From positions 24,577 through 49,147 of the forward strand of contig DNPN01000044.1 in assembly GCA_003501385.1 (NCBI GenBank): a DNA stretch of 24,571 nt, read 5' to 3'. Both the position numbers and the translations under genes were made by a program. Shown piece by piece: positions 1-7,112 of this stretch (position 1 is its first letter; each line of letters opens with the position of its first letter). The DNA is from Rhizobium sp. Lineage in GTDB: Bacteria > Pseudomonadota > Alphaproteobacteria > Rhizobiales > Rhizobiaceae. Below the pieces are notes generated by a model that was not told where the DNA came from, did not search any database, and saw nothing but the letters and a program-made list of their open reading frames with translations.

Positions 1-2
1 GC

Positions 3-176
3 AGCGCCTATTCGGCCCTGCTCGGGATCATCGTCATTCAGGCGATTTCCAATGGCCTGACGCTTCTCAACCTCAGCTCATCCCTGCGTTACATGATCAC
101 CGGAGCCGTGCTGGCCATTGCCGTGATTGTGGACTCGCTTGCGCGCCGCTCTCGTGTCAGCCACGGCCGCGCCTAA
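3..176 (+). CDS. Sugar ABC transporter permease, C-terminal fragment
   Basis: The window opens inside this gene; 57 C-terminal residues are visible before TAA. They match the end of ribose/xylose-type (RbsC/XylH-like) inner-membrane permeases: an Ala/Ile/Leu-rich helix around a G-I-I-V-I-Q-A-I-S-N-G-L segment, then a second helix (Y-M-I-T-G-A-V-L-A-I-A-V-I-V-D) and a basic cytoplasmic tail. It would carry a monosaccharide or polyol across the inner membrane with an upstream ATPase and binding protein. The next gene, an SDR with its own ribosome binding site, starts 25 bases after the stop, so the fragment probably ends the transporter part of a pentitol operon. The exact substrate cannot be told from this piece. 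Confidence 0.8.
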   Translation, partial: SAYSALLGIIVIQAISNGLTLLNLSSSLRYMITGAVLAIAVIVDSLARRSRVSHGRA

Positions 177-201
177 TAGGATTTACAAGGAGAATTTGAT
201 C

Positions 202-930
202 ATGACAGATATCATGAAAGGCAAAATTGCCGCTATCACCGGCGCTGCATCGGGCATTGGCCTGGCTTGCGCCAAAATTCTGCTGGCGGAAGGCGCAACC
301 GTGGTGCTGATCGACCGCGCCAAGGACAAGCTGGATACGCTGTGCGCAGAATTGGGCGAGCGGGCCAAACCTTTGGTGGTGGATCTTTTGAATGGGCCAG
401 AGGTTTCCGCCATGCTGCCGCGCATTCTGGATGTTGCGGGCGGTCTCGATATTTTCCACGCCAATGCTGGAGCCTATATTGGTGGTGCCGTGGCAGAAGG
501 CGACCCGGATGCCTGGGACAGGATGCTGAACCTCAATATCAACGCGGCCTTCCGCTCGGTTCATGCGGTATTGCCGCATCTGATTGCGCAAAAATCCGGC
601 GATATCCTGTTTACCAGCTCGATTGCGGGTGTGGTGCCTGTGGTGTGGGAGCCGATTTATACAGCCTCGAAATTTGCGGTTCAGGCCTTTGTGCATTCCA
701 CCCGCAGGCAGGTTTCTCAACATGGCGTGCGCGTGGGCGCGGTGCTGCCGGGTCCAGTAGTGACCGCGCTGCTCGACGACTGGCCAAAGGCCAAGATGGA
801 TGAAGCGCTGGCAAATGGCAGCCTGATGCAGCCGCAGGAAGTGGCAGAAGCCGTGCTGTTCATGCTGTCGCGTCCGCGCAATGTCACCATCCGCGATCTG
901 GTGATAGTGCCCAACAGCGTCGATCTTTAG
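202..930 (+). CDS. SDR-family dehydrogenase, probable ribitol/pentitol 2-dehydrogenase
   Basis: A 242-residue classical short-chain dehydrogenase. The Rossmann motif T-G-A-A-S-G-I-G lies at residues 13-20, N-A-G at 88-90, and the catalytic set is Ser139/140, Tyr153 and Lys157 (Y-T-A-S-K). I chose the ATG at 202 because AAGGAGA stands at 187-193; a longer reading would run back into the permease gene. SDRs of this class oxidise a secondary alcohol with NAD(P)+. It sits between a pentose-type permease and an FGGY ribulokinase-like gene, so oxidation of a pentitol such as ribitol to a ketopentose that the kinase then phosphorylates is the natural reading. The fold is certain; the substrate is inferred from context. 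Confidence 0.85.
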   Translation: MTDIMKGKIAAITGAASGIGLACAKILLAEGATVVLIDRAKDKLDTLCAELGERAKPLVVDLLNGPEVSAMLPRILDVAGGLDIFHANAGAYIGGAVAEGDPDAWDRMLNLNINAAFRSVHAVLPHLIAQKSGDILFTSSIAGVVPVVWEPIYTASKFAVQAFVHSTRRQVSQHGVRVGAVLPGPVVTALLDDWPKAKMDEALANGSLMQPQEVAEAVLFMLSRPRNVTIRDLVIVPNSVDL

Positions 931-1029
931 TGCATTTCCAGCAAAAGTGCGTCGCGGTTTTGCGTCCGGAAATGCGCCAAAATAAAGAGTTAGAGCGTTT
1001 ATGTGTTTCAAGGAAACGCGGAAATGCTC
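931..1029. repeat. Rhizobial-type palindromic intergenic mosaic repeat
   Basis: Between the SDR and kinase genes lies about 99 bases of nested inverted repeats. GCATTTCC (932-939) pairs with GGAAATGC at 968-975 and again with GGAAATGC at 1020-1027; GCGTTT (995-1000) pairs with AAACGC (1014-1019). The composition resembles the RIME/ABC-type intergenic mosaic elements of rhizobia (recognition from memory). In RNA it would fold into two stem-loops inside the presumed SDR-kinase transcript. Confidence 0.75.
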
Positions 1030-1079
1030 TCATCGACGCTTCCCATCATTGTTCCATCTATATTTGAAGAGCATTTGCC

Positions 1080-2702
1080 ATGACAGAAGCAGCGAACACC
1101 TCAAATCACTATATTATCGGTGTGGATGTTGGCACCGGCAGCGCCCGCGCTGGCCTGTTTGATCTCAGCGGTGCGATGAAAGCCGTTGCCAAACGCGATA
1201 TTGCCCTGTTTCGCGAGGCAGGCAGCATTGCCGAGCAGTCCAGCACCGATATTTGGGAAGCCGTCTGCACCGTGGTGCGTCAGGTGGTGGCGTCGATTGA
1301 TGATCCGGCGCAGGTGATCGGCCTTGGCTTCGATGCAACATGTTCTCTGGTGGTGCTGGGCGATGGCGGCAAGCCTCTTGCCGTTGGCGCTTCCGAACAA
1401 GCTGAGCGCGATATTATTGTTTGGATGGATCAACGCGCTGTCTCGCAGGCAGAAAAGATCAATGCCATTGGCCATGACGTGTTGCGCTATGTCGGCGGCA
1501 AGATTTCGCCGGAGATGGAAACGCCCAAACTGCTCTGGCTGAAGGAGAGCCGCCCCGAGACTTTCAAGAACGCCTGGCAGTTTTTTGACCTTGCCGATTT
1601 TCTCACGTGGAAGGCAACCGGCGATCTTGCCCGCTCCACCTGCACTGTCACCTGCAAGTGGACCTATCTGGCCCATGAACAAAAATGGGACCCCAGCTAT
1701 TTCCATGCGATTGGGCTGGGAGAGCTTGCCGATGAAGGTTTTGGCCGGATCGGCCAATGCATTGTTGAACCCGGAACACCGCTGGGGCAAGGTCTGACAG
1801 ATGCCGCCGCTGCCGCCATGGGTTTGAAGCCCGGGACGGCCGTGGCTGCGGGCATGATTGATGCCCACGCAGGCGGCATCGGAACGGTGGGCATCGGCTC
1901 AGGCCCGAAGGACAATATGGCCTACGTGTTTGGCACATCATCCTGCACCATGACCTCGACCGTCGAGCCAGTCTTTGTACCTGGCGTCTGGGGGCCCTAT
2001 TACTCGGCGATGGTGCCGGGCATGTGGTTGAACGAGGGGGGCCAAAGTGCTGCCGGTGCGGCCATTGACCAGCTACTCTCATTTCACCCAGCAGCAGCAG
2101 AAGCAGCCGCCACAGCACGTGAGCGCGGCGTCGCCCTGCCGGTGCTGATGGCGCAAGCAGCAGCGGCCAAGGTCAATACCCTTTCCGATGTGGTGCAGTT
2201 GGCAAAAGGCCTGCATGTCGTGCCAGAATTCCTTGGCAACCGCGCACCATTTGCCGATCCCCACGCTCGCGCCATGATTGCTGGTCTGGGGATGGACCGG
2301 GATTTCGACAGTCTGGTGGCGCTTTACATCGCAGGCCTTTTTGGCATTGGCTATGGGCTTCGGCAAATTATCGAGACACAGGATGCATCTGGCGCATCGA
2401 TTGAACGGGTGGTCATCAGCGGCGGCGCGGGCGAGAGTGATCTGGTTCGGCAGATGTTGGCCGATGCCTGCGGCAAGCCCGTGGTGGCAGCGTGCATGGA
2501 TGAGCCCGTGTTGCTGGGGTCCGCTATTTTGGGCGCGGTGGCTGGAAATGCCTTTTCCGGCGTTGTCGAGGCAATGGAAGCCTTGAGTGGCGTAACAAAG
2601 ACCTATGATCCGGCGGGTGGGGCGGTGGCCGATATTCATCAACAACGATACCGATATTTTACAGCACTACAACAACAGGGGCGAACACTACGAGACGTAT
2701 AA
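1080..2702 (+). CDS. FGGY-family carbohydrate kinase (D-ribulokinase type)
   Basis: A 540-residue FGGY kinase, the usual length for the ribulokinase/YDR109C-like branch. The N-terminal ATPase motif D-V-G-T-G-S-A-R-A-G begins near residue 15. The C-terminal half carries the FGGY signature region, V-I-S-G-G-A-G-E-S-D followed by D-E-P-V-L-L-G-S-A near the end. It transfers the ATP phosphate to a ketopentose in the cytoplasm, D-ribulose to D-ribulose 5-phosphate being the best guess because a pentitol-type SDR lies upstream. The ATG at 1080 has only a weak purine stretch (GAAGAG) before it. Expression may depend on the mosaic repeat separating it from the SDR. Other pentulose or tetrulose substrates are possible. 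Confidence 0.85.
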   Translation: MTEAANTSNHYIIGVDVGTGSARAGLFDLSGAMKAVAKRDIALFREAGSIAEQSSTDIWEAVCTVVRQVVASIDDPAQVIGLGFDATCSLVVLGDGGKPLAVGASEQAERDIIVWMDQRAVSQAEKINAIGHDVLRYVGGKISPEMETPKLLWLKESRPETFKNAWQFFDLADFLTWKATGDLARSTCTVTCKWTYLAHEQKWDPSYFHAIGLGELADEGFGRIGQCIVEPGTPLGQGLTDAAAAAMGLKPGTAVAAGMIDAHAGGIGTVGIGSGPKDNMAYVFGTSSCTMTSTVEPVFVPGVWGPYYSAMVPGMWLNEGGQSAAGAAIDQLLSFHPAAAEAAATARERGVALPVLMAQAAAAKVNTLSDVVQLAKGLHVVPEFLGNRAPFADPHARAMIAGLGMDRDFDSLVALYIAGLFGIGYGLRQIIETQDASGASIERVVISGGAGESDLVRQMLADACGKPVVAACMDEPVLLGSAILGAVAGNAFSGVVEAMEALSGVTKTYDPAGGAVADIHQQRYRYFTALQQQGRTLRDV

Positions 2703-2854
2703 ATGCGCCAAACTGTATCATTGGCATTCTCAAATTGATGTTGCTGCCTTCGACAAGTTCACGTGAGACTGCATTCTCCTCAGCCTCGAGAGAAAGCTGG
2801 AAGCTGTCGACGTCATCGATTTGCTCCGAGATCGCTCTATTTTGCGGGAAAATT
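2703..2854. other. Intergenic stretch with no recognised gene
   Basis: Between the kinase stop and the mosaic repeat I see no credible coding sequence, RNA gene or terminator with a T tract. Short open frames here have no ribosome binding site and composition unlike the neighbouring genes. It may be decayed DNA between two convergent operons. Confidence 0.5.
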
Positions 2855-2953
2855 AGAGTCTGTCAGGTTCAGATTGAACAGCCAGACTCTAAATTCCTTG
2901 TTTTCGTTTGTCTTTTCGGGGAAACCGGATTCCACTTTTCCCTGACAAACTCT
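2855..2953. repeat. Palindromic intergenic mosaic repeat, 99 bases
   Basis: AGAGTCTG at 2855-2862 pairs with CAGACTCT at 2883-2890, with an inner GTTCA/TGAAC pair, forming a compact hairpin. The left end (AGAGTCTGTCAGG) also matches, inverted and with one mismatch, the right end CCTGACAAACTCT (2941-2953), so the block has its own long inverted ends. The internal GGGGAAACCGG...TTTTCCC stretch is typical of rhizobial intergenic repeats (from memory). It lies between the convergent kinase and amidase genes and could act as a two-way transcript end. Confidence 0.65.
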
Positions 2954-2962
2954 CCATACTCT

Positions 2963-3006
2963 GCATGATTTTCCACTTAAATTGATTCCGATTTAAGGAA
3001 TTATGC
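2963..3006. repeat. 44-base palindromic repeat, copy 1
   Basis: The ends are near inverted copies (GCATGATT...AATTATGC) and the centre is TTAAATTGATTCCGATTTAA. The same 44-base layout occurs at 9250-9293 with few differences, several of them paired changes that keep the stem. This marks a dispersed rhizobial-type repeat module following the larger block at 2855-2953. Confidence 0.75.
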
Positions 3007-3128
3007 AGTAAACTGTACAAAAACTGCAGTCCCACTTATCGCAGATATTTTGATGCGGGCACCGTCGCTTCTGAACGAAAGTCCCTCTGAAAGCGTAGGG
3101 GATCGGTAGCCTGATTGTTGCGACAGGC

Positions 3129-4505
3129 TCACGCGTCACCTCTATTTCTCACCGTTTCCTCCATGTCCAGGGCAAGACCAAGAAGGACATTGTCCGTGCC
3201 AGCAAGGCCCGATACCAACAAGCCAACGGGCATATTGGCGTCCCCCGTGCCGCAGGGCATGGATACGCCGCACCAATTGAGAAAATTGCCAATTGCAGTA
3301 TTGCGCAGCGTTTTGCCATTCGTTTTGAAAAACAAGTCATCATCGGCTTCAAGCGGTGCAGTCGGCGGCGCGACATGGGCAACCGTTGGGGTGAGAATGA
3401 ATTCGTTCGTGCCGATCTGGGCGCTGAAGGTTTCGATGATCTGCTGACGTCTTTGGACCAATTCAATATAATGGGGCATGGATATTGCGCCGCCGAGTCG
3501 GGTGCGGGTGGCGACGCGCTGATCCATCTGCGCAGCCTCTGGCCCGTCAAGGCGGTGGCGATGCAGCGTAAATGCCTCTGCCGCCACGATGGTGCCGTGG
3601 CTTTGCGATAACTCAAGTATCTCTCTGATCACAGGAAAAGACTGGCGGCGGATGATGGCACCTGCACGGCTCAATCGCTCCAATGTGGCCTCAAACGCGC
3701 TGATCACACCGTCTTCAACGTCATCGAAGAATATCGTTTCGGGAACAACGAAGCGGCAGCCTGCCAGTTTTTGTGGCTGGACATTGGGCTGGGTCAAGCC
3801 GCGCATGGCGGCATCCACCCAGATGGCGTCCTGTACGGTACGGCAAAGCGGACCCAGACTATCGAGCGATTTGGACAGGGGAAACACGCCGTTCATCGCA
3901 TAGCGGCCCCATGTGGCCTTGTATCCAATAATGCCATTGAAGGCTGCGGGAATGCGAATGGACCCGCCCGTATCGGTGCCAATGGCCACAGGCACCAGCC
4001 CGGATGCCACGGCCACAGCCGAGCCGGAGGATGAGCCACCGGGAATGCGGGGCACATCAGAGCTTCGCGGATTGCGTGGCGTGCCGAAATGCGGATTGAC
4101 GCCAAGGCCGGAAAAGGCAAATTCACTCATATTGACCTGCCCCACGCACACCATGCCAGCCTGTGCTAGAGCGGCCACAACGCTGGCATCGTTTTCGGCA
4201 GGCGGTTGAGCCGCCAACACGGTGGAGCCTGCGGTGGTGGTTATGCCTTTGAGATCAAACAGGTCTTTCCACGCAATCGGTATGCCTTCCAGCATGCCGA
4301 GGGAGCGTCCGCTGCGGATGCGGGTGGCTGCGGCATCGGCTTCCAGCATGGCCCGTTCCGGGGTCAGGCGGGTGAAGATGGTCTGATCATCATGGCTGCG
4401 GATGGCATCCAGCGTTTCCTCGGCAAGGGCGCGGGCATCCAATTGGCCGGATTGCAGCAAGACGGCAAGCTGTGCGATGGACTTGCCAGAGTGTTCAGAG
4501 GTCAT
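3129..4505 (-). CDS. Amidase (amidase-signature family), possible half-amidase
   Basis: A 458-residue amidase-signature hydrolase. The Ser-cisSer-Lys triad is visible: Lys80 (A-W-K-D), cis-Ser158 in G-G-S-S-S-G-S-A and nucleophile Ser182 in T-D-T-G-G-S-I-R, with the 24-residue serine spacing seen in FAAH. It hydrolyses an amide to an acid and ammonia in the cytoplasm. I take the ATG at 4505, preceded by GGGAG; a longer reading would run deep into the upstream binding-protein gene. It has no C-terminal allophanate hydrolase domain and no GatB/GatC partner nearby, so tRNA amidation is unlikely. As last gene of the long minus operon, downstream of an imidase-like hydrolase, it could cleave the half-amide left by imide ring opening. 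The substrate is unproven. Confidence 0.88.
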   Translation of the reverse strand: MTSEHSGKSIAQLAVLLQSGQLDARALAEETLDAIRSHDDQTIFTRLTPERAMLEADAAATRIRSGRSLGMLEGIPIAWKDLFDLKGITTTAGSTVLAAQPPAENDASVVAALAQAGMVCVGQVNMSEFAFSGLGVNPHFGTPRNPRSSDVPRIPGGSSSGSAVAVASGLVPVAIGTDTGGSIRIPAAFNGIIGYKATWGRYAMNGVFPLSKSLDSLGPLCRTVQDAIWVDAAMRGLTQPNVQPQKLAGCRFVVPETIFFDDVEDGVISAFEATLERLSRAGAIIRRQSFPVIREILELSQSHGTIVAAEAFTLHRHRLDGPEAAQMDQRVATRTRLGGAISMPHYIELVQRRQQIIETFSAQIGTNEFILTPTVAHVAPPTAPLEADDDLFFKTNGKTLRNTAIGNFLNWCGVSMPCGTGDANMPVGLLVSGLAGTDNVLLGLALDMEETVRNRGDA

Positions 4506-4518
4506 GCCTGTCTCCCGT

Positions 4519-5730
4519 TTATTCTGCCATGAATTGCGTCCAGCGACGGACCAGATAATTGTGCTCATCCATTGTCGTATTCCACACGGCAATGCAATTG
4601 GCCCGTTGCCAATAGGAACCGCCGCTGCGTATTTGGCCAGCTGCGATGCAAACACTGCCATCTGGCCCGCAAAGATCTTCTGCGGCCGGCAAGCCGCCAT
4701 ACCAATAATCCCACTCGGCTTTTGAGAGATAGGCGCGGCTGTGTTCCGGGGTAGACATGTAATAGCCTTGTCTTGCCACAACAGCGCCGGGCCAGCCGGA
4801 AATCCACCAGTTCAGATAGTCATAGGCGGCATCCAGCAACCGGCCGCTCAACCCACGTGACAGGCAAAGGCCGCCATGCCATGCACGATACCCCTCAACA
4901 GGAGCCGCCTGCCGCACCGGCACACCCTGACTTTTCAAAAGGGTAACGCCGGTGGACCACATGCTTTGAATATCGGTGCGCCCATCAGCCATCAATTTGG
5001 CGGCGTCCTCGGCGGTGCGCCAAAAGCTGCGGAAAAAACCGGCGCGTTTGCGCTCACGCAAGATAGCGATCAGTTGATCAATATCTCCGACGCTCATATT
5101 GCCGATGTTTTTAAATGTCATCAGCCCTGCCGCTTCAGCCGCCAGCGCGGCATCGAAAATGCCAATGGCGGGTTCATCCACCAAGGCCACCCGCCCGGCC
5201 CATTTGTGATCCAGCAGCGCCGCCCAACTGGTCACGTCGGTCTGATGCTGGACGGCGGTGCTGCGATAGGCAAAACTATCAAAATTATGGGTCGTGGGCA
5301 GCATGGAAATCTGCCCGGTCGGATGCTCGCCCAGCGATTGATCCGGCTGCACAAACAGCTTTTTCACCGGCGCATCGCCCTGCCCAAGCCGGGCATTGGG
5401 GCCAAGGCGGCCGGTTTTGGTTAGCCCGGTAATTTCATCCCAAAGGGTGATGCGCTTGATGGAAATTGGCTGAATGGCACGCCAATACCAGACAATATCA
5501 AGGTTATGAAAACATTGGTCGTAAATATCATAAGTGTCGGGTGATTGGGCAGCTTTGTGCTGACTACTGAGGAAGTCATTGTTATCAAAGACAATATCGA
5601 TGCCGAGGTCTTCTTCGGCCCGCACCCGCAGCTGTTCCAGCAGGGAAATGGCCGTGCCCAAGATGCGTAAGCGCGGACGGCCAAGGGTGTGCAGGGAGGG
5701 AGTGGGGAAAACGTGCGTGGATACCGTCAT
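4519..5730 (-). CDS. PotD-like solute-binding protein without a signal peptide
   Basis: A 403-residue protein of the polyamine/opine-type extracellular solute-binding family. It is a clear paralogue of the exported binding protein at 9306-10538: both share E-G-Y-R-A-W, a Q-G-Y-Y motif, an F/Y-W-Y-x-G segment and an ending of the form Y-x-x-L-V-x-x-W-x-x-F. The expected mature fold begins near residue 16, and the N-terminus has no hydrophobic core, twin arginine or lipobox. The start is well fixed, because its ATG overlaps the CobW stop as ATGA (5727-5730). The product therefore looks cytoplasmic, perhaps an intracellular ligand binder, sensor or regulator of the importer. A recently lost export signal is the alternative. 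Confidence 0.82.
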   Translation of the reverse strand: MTVSTHVFPTPSLHTLGRPRLRILGTAISLLEQLRVRAEEDLGIDIVFDNNDFLSSQHKAAQSPDTYDIYDQCFHNLDIVWYWRAIQPISIKRITLWDEITGLTKTGRLGPNARLGQGDAPVKKLFVQPDQSLGEHPTGQISMLPTTHNFDSFAYRSTAVQHQTDVTSWAALLDHKWAGRVALVDEPAIGIFDAALAAEAAGLMTFKNIGNMSVGDIDQLIAILRERKRAGFFRSFWRTAEDAAKLMADGRTDIQSMWSTGVTLLKSQGVPVRQAAPVEGYRAWHGGLCLSRGLSGRLLDAAYDYLNWWISGWPGAVVARQGYYMSTPEHSRAYLSKAEWDYWYGGLPAAEDLCGPDGSVCIAAGQIRSGGSYWQRANCIAVWNTTMDEHNYLVRRWTQFMAE

Positions 5731-6734
5731 AATGCTGCAAAGGCCTCAAAAGATCGCCGGATCAGCTCCGTCTCCAAACCATCAACAATAAAGACCAGCT
5801 TTGAGCGCTGATCCGCTGATGGCCAGCCTGCCATATGCACAGGTGGATGCACAAGGTGCTGCACCCCATGAATGGCCACGGGGCGCTCTTCTCCCTCAAT
5901 ATTCAAAATGCCTTTGACGCGGATAACCCGTTCTCCATGGCGATTGAGCAACATGGTCAGCCAGATGCCAAAGGCTGTCCAATCCACCGGCTGGTTGTGC
6001 GTGACCACAAAGGAGCGGAAATCGGCACTGTGCGTATTTTCGCCATTCGATGGCATGAGAAGAGAATCGCAGTAAAAACCGCTTTGCGATTGAAGGCTGT
6101 CGCTGATCAGGGCGATGGTCTCATCCAGCACCGAGGCGGGGCGGAAATCTTCATCTGCGGCAGATGTCACAATGGCATCGGGGTTGAGGATTGCCAGCTG
6201 TTTCAGCAAGTGGTCATGGTCAGCGCTGTTGGCCATATCTGTTTTGGTGATCACGAGACGGTCAGCAATCACGACTTGGCGGCTGGACTCAGTGTATCGT
6301 TGCAACTGCTTAAGCCCGTTGATGGCATCCACAGTGGTAATGACATTGCCGGGGCGAAAGTGGTGACGCAGAACGGAGTCGGCTTTCAAGGTCGAGAGAA
6401 TGGGAAAGGGATCGGCAAGGCCAGTGCTTTCAATCACCAAGCGCTGAAAGGCGGGCATATCGCCACGCTCACGCCGCTCATGTAGAGCGCGCAAGGCTTC
6501 AGCGAGGTCGCCGCGAATAGTGCAGCAAACGCAGCCCGATTGCAGCATGACCATATCGCCATCCACCTGCTCGACCAGATCATGATCAAGGCCAATCTCG
6601 CCAAATTCATTGATCAACACGGCGGTATCCGACAGCGCCGGATCGCTCAAAAGCCGTTTCAGTAATGTGGTTTTGCCGGAGCCGAGAAAGCCCGTGAGCA
6701 GATTAACAGGGGTGAATTGCGGAATCTCAGCCAT
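5727..6734 (-). CDS. CobW/COG0523-family GTPase, metal chaperone type
   Basis: A 335-residue P-loop GTPase of the CobW/YjiA/ZigA group. The N-terminal G-F-L-G-S-G-K-T-T loop is at 15-23, I-N-E-F-G-E-I-G follows at 41-48, the metal-binding C-V-C-C motif (Cys68, Cys70, Cys71) lies in S-G-C-V-C-C-T-I-R-G-D-L, and a T-K-x-D guanine motif is present, followed by the CobW C-terminal domain. The family couples GTP hydrolysis to delivery of zinc or another metal. The ATG at 6734 fits the P-loop spacing and overlaps the upstream small gene by 8 bases; its stop overlaps the next gene as ATGA. With no cobalamin genes nearby, metallation of the metal-dependent hydrolase encoded upstream is a more likely role than B12 synthesis. 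Confidence 0.88.
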   Translation of the reverse strand: MAEIPQFTPVNLLTGFLGSGKTTLLKRLLSDPALSDTAVLINEFGEIGLDHDLVEQVDGDMVMLQSGCVCCTIRGDLAEALRALHERRERGDMPAFQRLVIESTGLADPFPILSTLKADSVLRHHFRPGNVITTVDAINGLKQLQRYTESSRQVVIADRLVITKTDMANSADHDHLLKQLAILNPDAIVTSAADEDFRPASVLDETIALISDSLQSQSGFYCDSLLMPSNGENTHSADFRSFVVTHNQPVDWTAFGIWLTMLLNRHGERVIRVKGILNIEGEERPVAIHGVQHLVHPPVHMAGWPSADQRSKLVFIVDGLETELIRRSFEAFAAL

Positions 6735-7056
6735 GAGCCTGTTCCATGCGGGCAATGACAGCGGGATCAAGCGGATCACAGGGGCGACCGCAGAGTTTTT
6801 CGGCTTCCGACCACAAATGCCCAAGATCATCAATGATGGCTGTTTTTCCGGTGAGGCTGGAAAGCACGTAGGCCGAGCCTTGCCAGTCAGAGAGCGACAG
6901 GCCAAAGGCGGCCAGCACGCGGTTGGCAATGGCCACACGTTTGAGGCGCTCGCGCCTTCTGTCGCTGCGCTCACCATTGCGGGTGTAAACGCCGGGGCGG
7001 GGGGCGGCATCGGCCCAATGCTCGTTTCCGCCAATCACACCGCAGAGTGAACACAT
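6727..7056 (-). CDS. Small protein with paired cysteines, coupled to CobW
   Basis: A 109-residue protein I cannot assign to a named family. It starts M-C-S-L-C, giving a CxxC at residues 2-5, and has C-G-R-P-C near the C-terminus, so four cysteines could form one zinc or other metal site. The middle is basic (R-R-R-E-R-L-K-R) and then mixed helical, with no membrane segment or signal. GGGAG precedes the ATG at 7056 at good spacing, and its stop overlaps the CobW start by 8 bases, so the two are probably co-translated. A metal-loading partner, client or adaptor of the CobW GTPase is a reasonable guess only. Confidence 0.75.
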   Translation of the reverse strand: MCSLCGVIGGNEHWADAAPRPGVYTRNGERSDRRRERLKRVAIANRVLAAFGLSLSDWQGSAYVLSSLTGKTAIIDDLGHLWSEAEKLCGRPCDPLDPAVIARMEQAHG

Positions 7057-7076
7057 GTCATGTCTCCCATGATAAT

Positions 7077-7100
7077 ACGGGGCGGCGATTGCCGCCCCGT
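7077..7100. other. GC-rich stem-loop inside the operon
   Basis: ACGGGGCGGC (7077-7086) and GCCGCCCCGT (7091-7100) form a perfect 10-pair stem with a 4-base loop between the deacetylase-fold gene and the small Cys protein gene. On the minus transcript it is followed by ATTATC rather than a U run, so it looks more like an attenuating or mRNA-stabilising hairpin than a strong intrinsic terminator. Confidence 0.55.
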
Positions 7101-7112
7101 TTCTTATTGCTC

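Noticed and set aside
157..1011. Long open frame on the minus strand opposite the first SDR gene
   Set aside because: It mirrors the codon pattern of the SDR, lacks a ribosome binding site and shows no recognisable domain; it also runs through the palindromic repeat.
2735..2968. Short open frame in the gap after the kinase
   Set aside because: It ends inside mosaic repeats, has no ribosome binding site and resembles no protein.
2855..3006. Possible CRISPR array or insertion-sequence ends
   Set aside because: There is no regular repeat-spacer series and no transposase; the palindromes fit rhizobial intergenic mosaic repeats better.
3129..4505. GatA subunit of tRNA amidotransferase, or allophanate hydrolase
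   Set aside because: No gatB/gatC nearby, and the C-terminal allophanate hydrolase domain is absent; a catabolic amidase is more likely.
5727..6734. CobW as part of cobalamin synthesis
   Set aside because: No other cobalamin gene is present, and the family mostly serves metal delivery; the operon is catabolic.
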